Positions 8,814-19,659 of a DNA stretch of 64,000 nucleotides are shown piece after piece (position 1 is the first letter of the stretch; every line of letters begins with the position of its first letter). Position numbers and translations under genes: made by a program. The notes under the pieces were generated by a model, which saw nothing but the letters and a program-made list of their open reading frames with translations, was not told the origin of the DNA and did no database searches. The stretch is from positions 1,364,001 to 1,428,000 of the forward strand of contig NC_013929.1 of assembly GCF_000091305.1 (NCBI RefSeq), given 5' to 3'. The stretch comes from Streptomyces scabiei 87.22. GTDB lineage: Bacteria > Actinomycetota > Actinomycetes > Streptomycetales > Streptomycetaceae.

Positions 8814-12346
<3,533 letters not shown>

Positions 12347-12386
12347 GCCGACCTCGCACCTGTGCGGGCCCGCGCGCCCGCACACC

Positions 12387-12424
12387 GCCGCCCCCGGCCG
12401 GGACCCTTCCCGGCCGGGGGCGGC
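12387..12424 (+). terminator. Strong hairpin terminator after icd
   Basis: A perfect 17-bp stem (12387-12403 with 12408-12424) closed by a CCCT tetraloop, 40 nt after the icd stop. It is built on GCCGCCCCCGGCCGGGA. Confidence 0.85.
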
Positions 12425-12471
12425 TCTGCTGTGCCAGGCGTTCGGGCCGCGGGGCGGCATCGCCCGATCCT

Positions 12472-12496
12472 TCGTGCACGACCGAGTCGTGCACGA
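12472..12496. promoter_or_regulatory. Tandem palindromes upstream of ohrR (candidate operator)
   Basis: The 10-bp palindrome TCGTGCACGA occurs twice, at 12472-12481 and 12487-12496, separated by CCGAG (15 bp centre to centre). It sits 70 nt before the ohrR start. Two in-register palindromes suggest cooperative binding of a dimeric regulator, possibly OhrR itself. Confidence 0.45.
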
Positions 12497-12565
12497 CATG
12501 GTTGCGAGATCTTGAAGGTAGGGTGGGCGATCGTCATACAGAGAGCACGGCGGAGGAGCGACACC

Positions 12566-13057
12566 GTGAGCGCAGTCGGCGACATCGTGGGCACGGCCGG
12601 AACGGCCCAGGATCCGGCCCCGGCACCCGGGAGCGGTCTGCTCCTGGACGACCAGCTCTGTTTCGCCCTGTACGCGGCCTCGCGCGCGGTCACGGCCCGG
12701 TACCGGCCGCTGCTGGAGGAACTGGGGCTGACCTATCCGCAGTACCTGGTCATGCTCGTGCTCTGGGAACAGGACTCGATCTCCGTACGTGACCTGGGCG
12801 CCGCCCTCCAGCTGGAGTCGAGCACCCTCTCCCCGCTCCTGAAGCGACTGGAGGCCGGTGGGCTGCTGCGCCGCGAGCGCCGTACGGACGACGAGCGCTC
12901 CGTGGCCATCCGCCTCTCGGAGGCCGGCGGCCGGCTCCAGGAGCGGGCCCGGACCGTGCCGGTGGACATGGGCGAGGCCATGGGGCTCACTCCCGAACAG
13001 CGCACCGCGGCCAAGCAGGTGCTGCGGCTGCTCACGGCCAACGTCGGCCGGACGTGA
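12566..13057 (+). CDS. ohrR: OhrR-type MarR family peroxide-sensing repressor
   Basis: A winged-helix MarR protein of 163 residues. DDQLCFALYAASRAV places a Cys at residue 32 in the position of the reactive peroxide-sensing Cys of OhrR (family pattern NQLCFxLYAxSR). The next segments LTYPQYLVMLVLWE, SSTLSPLLKRLEAGGLL and RTDDERSVAIRL are the recognition helix and wing. Such repressors control organic hydroperoxide resistance genes (ohr); no ohr gene is visible nearby. GTG at 12566 has GGAGGAG just upstream. It shares a GTGA overlap with the following GH43 gene, so the two are translationally coupled. Tandem palindromes at 12472-12496 may be its operator. Confidence 0.88.
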   Translation: MSAVGDIVGTAGTAQDPAPAPGSGLLLDDQLCFALYAASRAVTARYRPLLEELGLTYPQYLVMLVLWEQDSISVRDLGAALQLESSTLSPLLKRLEAGGLLRRERRTDDERSVAIRLSEAGGRLQERARTVPVDMGEAMGLTPEQRTAAKQVLRLLTANVGRT

Positions 13058-14064
13058 CCGGCATGCGGCTTCCCGGGATGCCCCTGCACGATCCGTTCGT
13101 GGTCGCCGACGGGGCGACCCGCACGTACCACCTCTACACGTCCAACGAACCGGCGGTCTCCGGCGTGGACGGCGTCGGCACGATGGTCTACCGCAGTACC
13201 GACCTGCGGGAGTGGACGCGCCCCGTCGTGGTCTTCCGGACCGCCGATCAGCAGGGGATCTGGGCGACGGAAGGGGCGTGGGCGCCGGAGGTTCACGCGT
13301 GGGACGGGAGGTACTACCTGTTCACCACGCTGCACGACGAGAACAAGCCACTCGTGGTGCCTCCGGCGAACCGGTGGGGCACACCTTTCCCGCTCCCGAA
13401 CCACATGCGCGGCACGATCACCGCGGTGTCCGACTCCCTGCTGGGCCCGTTCGCCGTCGTGGATCCCAGCCGCCCGACCCCGCCCGAGCACCTCATGACC
13501 CTCGACGGCACCCTCTGCACCGACCGGTCCGGGCAGCCCTGGATGGTGTACGCGCACGAGTGGCTGCAGACCGTCGACGGCACCATGGAGGCCGTCCGGC
13601 TGGCTCCGGACCTGACCCGCACGATCGGGGATCCGGTCTTCCTGTTCAAGGCCTCGGACGCGTTCTGGCTCACGGAGCAGATCCCCGGCGGAGTACCGCA
13701 CCAGCTCGCTCCCTACATCACCGACGGCCCTCAGCTGCACCGGACTCCCGACGGGGCCCTGCTCATGCTGTGGTCCACGTACGAGAAGAACACGGCCGGC
13801 GACGACGGCACCGTCAGCGGCGGCTATGTGCAGACCTACGCGGTCTCCCGGTCCGGGGAGATAGAGGGACCGTGGACCCAGCGACGGCCCCTGGTCCGCG
13901 AGGACAGCGGCCACGGCATGCTGTTCCACACCTTCGAGGGCCGCCTGATGATGATCCTCCACCGCCCCTTCGAGAACGCCCGCGGCAAGCTCTACGAGAT
14001 GCGGCTGGACGGCGACGAACTGAGCGTGCTGCGCCGCCGCGCCGACCTCGACGGGGGCGGCTGA
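13054..14064 (+). CDS. Glycoside hydrolase family 43-like protein
   Basis: A five-bladed beta-propeller type glycosidase of 336 residues (GH43/GH32 clan pattern). Seen: MPLHDPFVVADGATRTYHLY with the N-terminal catalytic Asp, ATEGAWAPEVHAWDGRYYLF with the 'APEV' motif, and PWMVYAHEW, whose Glu fits the general acid. No signal peptide is visible, so it is probably intracellular, acting on imported arabino- or xylo-oligosaccharides; the substrate is uncertain. GTG at 13054 overlaps the ohrR stop codon (GTGA), an odd pairing of a redox repressor with a glycosidase. The next carbohydrate gene is a GH36 alpha-galactosidase about 1 kb downstream. Confidence 0.75.
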   Translation: MTGMRLPGMPLHDPFVVADGATRTYHLYTSNEPAVSGVDGVGTMVYRSTDLREWTRPVVVFRTADQQGIWATEGAWAPEVHAWDGRYYLFTTLHDENKPLVVPPANRWGTPFPLPNHMRGTITAVSDSLLGPFAVVDPSRPTPPEHLMTLDGTLCTDRSGQPWMVYAHEWLQTVDGTMEAVRLAPDLTRTIGDPVFLFKASDAFWLTEQIPGGVPHQLAPYITDGPQLHRTPDGALLMLWSTYEKNTAGDDGTVSGGYVQTYAVSRSGEIEGPWTQRRPLVREDSGHGMLFHTFEGRLMMILHRPFENARGKLYEMRLDGDELSVLRRRADLDGGG

Positions 14065-14109
14065 GCCGGGGCGGCGCGAGCCGTACGGGGCCATAACGGG
14101 CGTCTGCGG

Positions 14110-14175
14110 CTTTTGAGCCAAAAGTCATGATCGGGTGCGCAACGTCTTGACCCTCCGAAAGCGACCCCATAGACA
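14110..14175 (+). promoter_or_regulatory. Candidate promoter and upstream inverted repeat for the secreted protein gene
   Basis: CTTTTG-AGC-CAAAAG (14110-14124) is a perfect 6-bp inverted repeat. It is followed by TTGACC (14147-14152) and, after 17 nt, TAGACA (14170-14175), a plausible -35/-10 pair about 90 nt before the GTG start. The A/T-rich palindrome stands out against the G+C-rich surroundings. Confidence 0.4.
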
Positions 14176-14266
14176 TGGCCATGACCAAGGACGGGCCTCG
14201 CCGGAGTCGACGCACCAAGGGGGACGACGGCAGGACCGGCCTGCAGAACCGTGCAAGGGGGAACAA

Positions 14267-14839
14267 GTGAAGAAAGTCAGCTCGATCTTATTCGCCACCG
14301 CGATCGCGGCGACCGGCGTGCTGTTCACGGCACCGGCGTCGTCGGCGGCCGGCTCCGAGTCGTCGGTGGGCGGCGCCGTGGCCGCCCTCGGACAGCAGAA
14401 GATCAACCTGAAGCAGGACGGCTGGGGCTCCGCGGAGAGTTGCGTGGTGTACTCCAAGACGTCCGTGCGCTGCTTCAAGACCCACGAGGAAGCCGACCGG
14501 GTGCTGGGCTACTCCCGCGCCGAAGACCCTCTGATGAAGGGCAAGAACGCGGCTCAGATCCAGGCCACACCGGCCTGCGCGAGCGGCTGGCTGTGCCTGT
14601 ACGAGCACGCCAACGGGGGCGGACGCCGGCTGATCTTCAGCGACTACTACTGGCACAACCTCAACGAGTACGGCTTCAACGACCAGACGTCCTCGTGGCG
14701 CAACAACCAGGGTTCCAGCCAGTGGGGCTGGCTGGCCCGTGACGAGGGGGGCCGCGGTGGGCAGATCTCCATCAGCCCCAACACCTACAGCTCCAACCTC
14801 GGCGCCTACAACGACTGGGCGAGTTCGGTAGCCGCCTGA
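14267..14839 (+). CDS. Secreted peptidase inhibitor I36-like/crystallin-fold protein
   Basis: A 190-residue secreted protein. The N-terminus is a clear Sec signal: KK, then SILFATAIAATGVLFTAPASSAA with an Ala-x-Ala-type cleavage site near residue 26. The mature C-terminal half has CASGWLCLYEHANGGGRRL followed by Trp/Asn-rich segments (FNDQTSSWRNNQ). This pattern is shared with the I36 family of Streptomyces protease inhibitors and beta/gamma-crystallin-like domains. Cysteines in SCVVYSKTSVRCF and CASGWLC could form disulfides. GTG at 14267 is well supported by AAGGGGG upstream. It is monocistronic, with a promoter candidate before it and a perfect hairpin after it. The target protease, if any, is unknown. 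Confidence 0.75.
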   Translation: MKKVSSILFATAIAATGVLFTAPASSAAGSESSVGGAVAALGQQKINLKQDGWGSAESCVVYSKTSVRCFKTHEEADRVLGYSRAEDPLMKGKNAAQIQATPACASGWLCLYEHANGGGRRLIFSDYYWHNLNEYGFNDQTSSWRNNQGSSQWGWLARDEGGRGGQISISPNTYSSNLGAYNDWASSVAA

Positions 14840-14866
14840 CGGCCGGACTCCGAGCCACGCACGTGA

Positions 14867-14894
14867 GGGGCGGCACCTCCGGAGGTGCCGCCCC
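14867..14894 (+). terminator. Hairpin terminator after the secreted protein gene
   Basis: GGGGCGGCACCTCC (14867-14880) is immediately followed by its exact inverse (14881-14894), a 28-bp perfect palindrome starting 28 nt after the stop. Confidence 0.8.
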
Positions 14895-15067
14895 TTCGCG
14901 CGCCGCGTGCGCGGGAGGACGTCAGCCCTTCGGCGTCGAAGGCGGGTCCGGGACGGCCGGACCTTGTGTGACCGGTCACAACAGTGCGAGGATCACGAGC
15001 GGTCACCACACGGATCAGCCTCACCGGGACCACCGCACGACCCGAACATCCCGGAAGGGGAACGGCG

Positions 15068-17164
15068 TTGGCCACTGTCGTCGAAGCAGCCGAGAGGTCT
15101 CGGGTCTGGTCGCATCCGGAGTCCGGCCTGTACGCCGTCATGGACGCCACCGGGGCGGTTCGGCTGGGCAGGCCGGGCCAGGACTGGGCCTGCCTGGTGC
15201 CCCTGGTCGAGGTCACCGCCACCGGTCACGGACGCGTGTGGTCGGGAGAGCGCTTCATCGAGACGGCCATCGGTGAACGCCTCACCTACCGCGGGCACGA
15301 GACGGTGCGGGACGAGGGACGGGAGCGTACGACGATCCGGCTGGCGGACGCCGCGACCGGCCTCGCCGCCGACGTCACCCTGGAGACACGGCCGGGCAGC
15401 GGTCACCTGCGCTCCCAGGTCCGTCTGGCCAACGAGGGCCGCACGGCACTGAGGCTGGAGAGCGTCTCCACGGTGACCCTCGGCGGTGTGGTGGACTCGG
15501 ACGGCGGTCTCGACGGGCTCACCCTGCACTGGGCGGACAACGACTGGCTCGCCGAATGCCGGTGGCGGCAGGACGCCTTCCGCGCCCGGGTGGTCCCGCT
15601 CTCCCGGGCCGCGCACGGCCACGAGGGCCGGGGCTGCTTCGAGCGGTACTCACAGGGGAGTTGGTCCACCGGCCGCCATCTGCCCGTGGCCGGCCTCACC
15701 GACGGGACCGGCCGTGCCTGGCTGTGGCAGATCGAGTCCAGCGCGGGCTGGCGCTTCGAGACCGGGGAGCGCGAGGGCGCGGCGTACGTGGCCCTGTTCG
15801 GCCCCGACGACGCGCACCACCAGTGGCACCACACCCTGGCGCCCGGCCAGGAGTTCCGCACCGTCCCCGCCGTCCTGGTCCACGCGGAGACCGGCGGACT
15901 GGACGCGGCCTTCGGTGAACTCACGGACTACCGCCGGGGCATGCGCCGTGACCATCCCGACCTCCGCACGCTGCCGGTGATCTACAACGACTACATGAAC
16001 ACCCTGATGGGAGACCCCACCACCGAACGGCTCATGCCGTTGATCGAGGCGGCGGCCGAGGCCGGTGCCGAGGTGTTCGTGATCGACGCGGGCTGGTACG
16101 ACGACGCGCAGGGCTGGTGGGACGCTGTCGGCGCGTGGGAGCCGGCAACCCGCCGTTTCCCGGGCGGGCTGCCGGAGGTCCTGGACGCCATCAGGGCGCA
16201 CGGCATGACCCCGGGACTCTGGCTCGAACCCGAAGTCGTCGGCGTACGCAGTCCCCTGGCCCGCAGTCTGCCGCCCGAGGCGTTCTTCCGTCGCGGCGGC
16301 CTGCGCGTCACCGAACACGGACGGCACCACCTGGACCTGCGCCACCCGGCCGCCCGGGGGCATCTCGACACGGTCGTGGACCGGCTGGTCGGCGAGTGGG
16401 GGGTGGGGTATCTGAAGCTCGACTACAACATCAACATCGGCCCGGGCACGGAGAACGGACAGGAGAGCCCGGGAGCCGGCCTGCTCGGACACCATCGCGC
16501 CCACCTCGCCTGGATGGCCTCGCTCCTGGACCGCCACCCCGGCCTGGTCCTGGAGAACTGCGGGTCGGGCGGTCTGCGCATGGACTACGCCCAGCTGGCG
16601 GTGGCGCAGGTGCAGTCCACCAGCGACCAGCAGGACTTTCTGCGGTACCCGCCCATCGCCGCCGCTGCCGCCACGGCGGCGGCACCCGAACAGGCCGCCG
16701 TCTGGGCCTACCCCCAGCCGGGTCAGACCCTCGACGAGATCGCCTTCACCCTCACCGGGGCGCTGCTCGGCCGGGTGCACCTCTCGGGCTTCCTCAACCT
16801 CATGACCGACGAGCAGGCCGCCCTCGTACGCTCGGCGATCCGCGTGTACAAGGACATCCGGCCGGAGGTCGCGCGGGCGCACCCCTTCTGGCCGCTGGGC
16901 CTGCCCGCCTGGGACGACACCTGGATCGCGCACGGGCTCCGCGGCCGCGGGTCCACGTTCGTGGCGGTGTGGCGCAGAGGCTCCGCGAGCGGCGACCGCA
17001 CACTCGTCGTGCCCCACCTGCGTGGCGTTCACGTCGAACCGGAGGTACTCCACTCCGGCCCGTCCGAGGTGAGCGCCCGGTGGGACGCGGCCGAAGCGGC
17101 TCTCACCGTCCTGCTGCCCCGCCCCGACACCGCGGTCCTGCTCCGGTTGCGCGCGGCACCGTAG
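15068..17164 (+). CDS. Alpha-galactosidase, glycoside hydrolase family 36
   Basis: A 698-residue enzyme releasing terminal alpha-galactose from oligosaccharides; no signal peptide, so likely cytoplasmic. The N-terminal beta-sandwich domain is followed by a (beta/alpha)8 barrel. VFVIDAGWYDDAQGWWDAVGAWEP is the GH36 'DAGWY' signature. GYLKLDYNINIGPG carries the nucleophile Asp, and VQSTSDQQDFLRYP carries the general acid Asp. TTG at 15068 is chosen because GGAAGGGG (15053-15060) lies at ideal spacing; an upstream GTG at 14984 has no ribosome-binding site. Length agrees with the family. It converges on the tRNA-Pro gene, separated by a bidirectional hairpin. Confidence 0.92.
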   Translation: MATVVEAAERSRVWSHPESGLYAVMDATGAVRLGRPGQDWACLVPLVEVTATGHGRVWSGERFIETAIGERLTYRGHETVRDEGRERTTIRLADAATGLAADVTLETRPGSGHLRSQVRLANEGRTALRLESVSTVTLGGVVDSDGGLDGLTLHWADNDWLAECRWRQDAFRARVVPLSRAAHGHEGRGCFERYSQGSWSTGRHLPVAGLTDGTGRAWLWQIESSAGWRFETGEREGAAYVALFGPDDAHHQWHHTLAPGQEFRTVPAVLVHAETGGLDAAFGELTDYRRGMRRDHPDLRTLPVIYNDYMNTLMGDPTTERLMPLIEAAAEAGAEVFVIDAGWYDDAQGWWDAVGAWEPATRRFPGGLPEVLDAIRAHGMTPGLWLEPEVVGVRSPLARSLPPEAFFRRGGLRVTEHGRHHLDLRHPAARGHLDTVVDRLVGEWGVGYLKLDYNINIGPGTENGQESPGAGLLGHHRAHLAWMASLLDRHPGLVLENCGSGGLRMDYAQLAVAQVQSTSDQQDFLRYPPIAAAAATAAAPEQAAVWAYPQPGQTLDEIAFTLTGALLGRVHLSGFLNLMTDEQAALVRSAIRVYKDIRPEVARAHPFWPLGLPAWDDTWIAHGLRGRGSTFVAVWRRGSASGDRTLVVPHLRGVHVEPEVLHSGPSEVSARWDAAEAALTVLLPRPDTAVLLRLRAAP

Positions 17165-17192
17165 GTCGTCGGGGGCGTCGGCGGACGCCGAA

Positions 17193-17222
17193 GGGCCTGC
17201 CCCACCGAAGTGGGGCAGGCCC
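17193..17222. terminator. Bidirectional hairpin between alpha-galactosidase and tRNA-Pro
   Basis: GGGCCTGCCCCAC (17193-17205) pairs perfectly with 17210-17222 around a CGAA tetraloop. It serves the rightward alpha-galactosidase gene and the leftward tRNA. Confidence 0.85.
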
Positions 17223-17251
17223 TGAACCGGGCTCGAAGCCCTGTTGCGATG

Positions 17252-17325
<74 letters not shown>

Positions 17326-17372
17326 TCGCGCGGTCCACGGTGCCGACTGTGAACGCGCAGGCAAACCCTACC

Positions 17373-18623
17373 CTACGTACCCCTGGCGTCCAGTTCGGGC
17401 AGGACGAGCGAGGTCCCGCCCAGGTCGGCCCGGAGGCGGTCGCGGATGTGCAGGGTCAGCGCGGCCAGGTCGGCGCAGTAGACGGAGGGGTTGCGAAAGC
17501 CTCTCCCGGAGGCGTACCGGTGGGCGAACAGCCCGCCCCCGCACACCGCGAGCACCGGGCAGCGTCCGCACACCGGCCCCAACCCGGAGGCTCCGGACTG
17601 GCGTTGACGGATCTGCGGCTGGTCGAGGACGTCGTCGAGGCTGTTGCGGAAGACGTCGAGCCCCGTCACCGGCGCGCCCTCGTAGGCGACCTTGAGGGAG
17701 TCGGACTGCTCGATGCTGCCGTCGGTCTCGATCACCGCCAGCGTCGCCGGGGCCAGCCCCACCGACTCGGTGCGCATCGACCCTGCGAGGACTCCCGCCA
17801 TCAGCTCCTCGAAGAGCCGGACGCCCGTCTCCCGTACGGGGGCGTCGTACCAGCGGTCGAAGAGGCGTCGCAGCCAGTCGGCGTACGGGGTGCCGTCCCG
17901 CGGGGTCGTCACGCCATGGCCGGACACCGGCGGAGCGACGGGAATCCGCCCGCGCCGGTCCGCGAGTCCGGGAGGCGGGGCGTCCCACGTGCCGTGCGGC
18001 AGCAGGAGGTCGACACGCGGGGGGTGTGCGGCCAGCAGGGCCTCGTAGGTGTCCACGGGGTCGTCGGCCAGGTCGATCGTGCACAACAGGCCCGCGTACA
18101 GGGGGCGGTACGGGTCCGCGCGCAACCGGTCGAGCCCTTGCGCCACCCGCCGGTGGCTGCCCTCGCCCCCGGGGAAGACCCGGTGCCGGTCATGGCCCGC
18201 CCGGGTGCCGTCGAGGCTGACGCTGACATCCACCCGGTGCCGCAGGAGCACGTCCAGGATGTCCGGGGTGAGCAGCACCCCGTTGGTCTGCGCCGAGAAG
18301 CGGACGGGCACCCCCGCCTTCGCCAGGCACCGCCCGAGGATCCCGAGCAGTTCCTCCAGCCGCCGCGCCCCCAGGAGCAACGGCTCCCCGCCGTGCAGCA
18401 CGATCCCGACGTCCGGCAGGTCATGGGCCGTGGCATGCTCGGCGATGCGCCCGGCCACCCGCTCGGCCACCGCCGCGTCCATCAGACGCGGCTTGTCGCG
18501 CCAGCTGGTGTCGGCGGAGTGGTACACGTAGCAGTAGTCGCAGTCCAGGTTGCAGCGGCTGTGCACCTTGAGGACGAACTGCCGCAAATACGCCTGGGGC
18601 TGGTGGCCCGGCGCGGGGGTCAT
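17373..18623 (-). CDS. fxsB: FxsB-type radical SAM/SPASM cyclophane-forming peptide maturase, copy 1
   Basis: A 416-residue radical SAM enzyme expected to cross-link the Phe-x-Ser unit of the adjacent precursor into a three-residue cyclophane (triceptide chemistry). The 4Fe-4S motif CNLDCDYC has Cys24, Cys28 and Cys31. IVLHGGEPLLLG follows, then VSVSLDGTRAGHDRHR, and a C-terminal SPASM-like region CGRCPVLAVCGGGLFAHR with VYCADL. ATG at 18623 overlaps the stop of the precursor gene (ATGA), implying translational coupling. The open frame extends upstream through the precursor region, but that part is non-coding in this frame. It closely parallels the second copy at 25334. It is the last gene of the leftward FxS run, 48 nt before tRNA-Pro. 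Confidence 0.9.
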   Translation of the reverse strand: MTPAPGHQPQAYLRQFVLKVHSRCNLDCDYCYVYHSADTSWRDKPRLMDAAVAERVAGRIAEHATAHDLPDVGIVLHGGEPLLLGARRLEELLGILGRCLAKAGVPVRFSAQTNGVLLTPDILDVLLRHRVDVSVSLDGTRAGHDRHRVFPGGEGSHRRVAQGLDRLRADPYRPLYAGLLCTIDLADDPVDTYEALLAAHPPRVDLLLPHGTWDAPPPGLADRRGRIPVAPPVSGHGVTTPRDGTPYADWLRRLFDRWYDAPVRETGVRLFEELMAGVLAGSMRTESVGLAPATLAVIETDGSIEQSDSLKVAYEGAPVTGLDVFRNSLDDVLDQPQIRQRQSGASGLGPVCGRCPVLAVCGGGLFAHRYASGRGFRNPSVYCADLAALTLHIRDRLRADLGGTSLVLPELDARGT

Positions 18624-18835
18624 CACATCCGCGCTTCGCTCGGCAGGGAGGATTCGAACTCGGCCGGGTAGGTGGCGTCCGGATGCGTCTCCTCCTGCCT
18701 GATGCGGCGCAGCACATGTCCCAGGACGCTGTTCTCGGCGACGCCGCGGGAACGGGCCTCGGCATGTCTCACAGTGCCGACGCAGGAATGGGCATGGCCC
18801 ACGGACATGTCCGGAGAGGACAGGTACGACGACAT
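18623..18835 (-). CDS. fxsA: FxsA-like RiPP precursor with a C-terminal extension
   Basis: A 70-residue peptide. ATG at 18835 has a strong AAGGAG (18841-18846). The central helix motif NSVLGHVLRRI matches DTVLGHAVRRH of the second precursor. The core F60-E-S-S-L64 fits the FxSxx motif that names this family. In canonical members FxSxx is the very C-terminus; here six more residues (PSEARM) follow before the stop, which overlaps the fxsB start. The N-terminal half (SVGHAHSCVGTVRH) diverges from the usual acidic leader. Possible readings: a real extension removed after modification, or read-through from an altered stop. The TGA-ATG junction makes a sequencing slip less likely but not excluded. 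Confidence 0.8.
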   Translation of the reverse strand: MSSYLSSPDMSVGHAHSCVGTVRHAEARSRGVAENSVLGHVLRRIRQEETHPDATYPAEFESSLPSEARM

Positions 18836-19659
18836 GACGCTCCTTGGGGCGAACTCGGCAACAAGTAGCTTTCGTTGAGCGGGACGTACCCGCAACGGTG
18901 TGCGGAGAGTAGCAGCGGATCCGGACGTAACGACAGGAACACATACAAATCGCTAGACGCAGGTGCCGCACCGAAGTGGGCTGAGGTCACGCGTGCTTGA
19001 CCGCCGCTGGATCAGAGGGTGAAGGGTGTTCGACGTCCGCATTCAACCGCACCCCGCTGTCCACCGCCTCGTGGGTCGGGTGGCGCATGTCCGGGTTCTG
19101 TGCGGCAGGTTGCAGAGCCCCACTGTAGGGCTCGTCCGTCTCGCCGGCGTGCGAGAACGGCGCACCGACGGACATGCCGGAACGCGAGGCGAAGACGGCC
19201 ACGGTGCTCGTTGTCCTGGTCTCCGACGCGTCTGCCACTGACTTGTGTTCAGGGCCGAGGAGCGATTTTCCCTCAACTGTGTCGCCCAAGGGGGCGGAGG
19301 AGCCGGTCAGTTCGGCCGGGCCGCCTGCGCACCGTGCCCTGCGGTGTCGGTCAAGGCTCGCAGGGCTGTCGCCAGTGGCACGAGCGGCTCCCGTGTACGC
19401 GGTACCTCTGCGTCGCCCCACAGGGTGGGGGCATCCGGGAATGGTGCGACCTCCCCCTCGGGTCCGGGCCAACGGACCAGGGGAGTTGAGATCGTCGGCC
19501 CCGGCGGGCAGTACGGTTCGGCGGACGGGACCCACGAGCGCCGCCATCCGCCGGTGGACGCCGAGATCGTCATGGCACGGCGGGCATCGCGGGCGCGACG
19601 AGGCCCTGAGGCCGGACGAGGCCCCGGACCATCCGATCACGGGGCCTCGTCGCCCGCCC
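18836..19659. other. 824-bp intergenic region between fxsA1 and the NB-ARC/TPR gene
   Basis: Two overlapping leftward open frames cover part of it: 88 codons at 19307-19573 and 217 codons at 18987-19640. Neither has a ribosome-binding site or a recognisable domain. The 88-codon frame (ATG at 19573) has fairly G/C-rich third positions and could be a small hypothetical protein or a decayed gene. The 150 nt next to fxsA1 presumably hold its promoter. Confidence 0.4.

Noticed and set aside
19307..19573. 88-codon minus-strand frame as a real gene
   Set aside because: No ribosome-binding site and no known domain. Kept only as part of the unexplained intergenic region.
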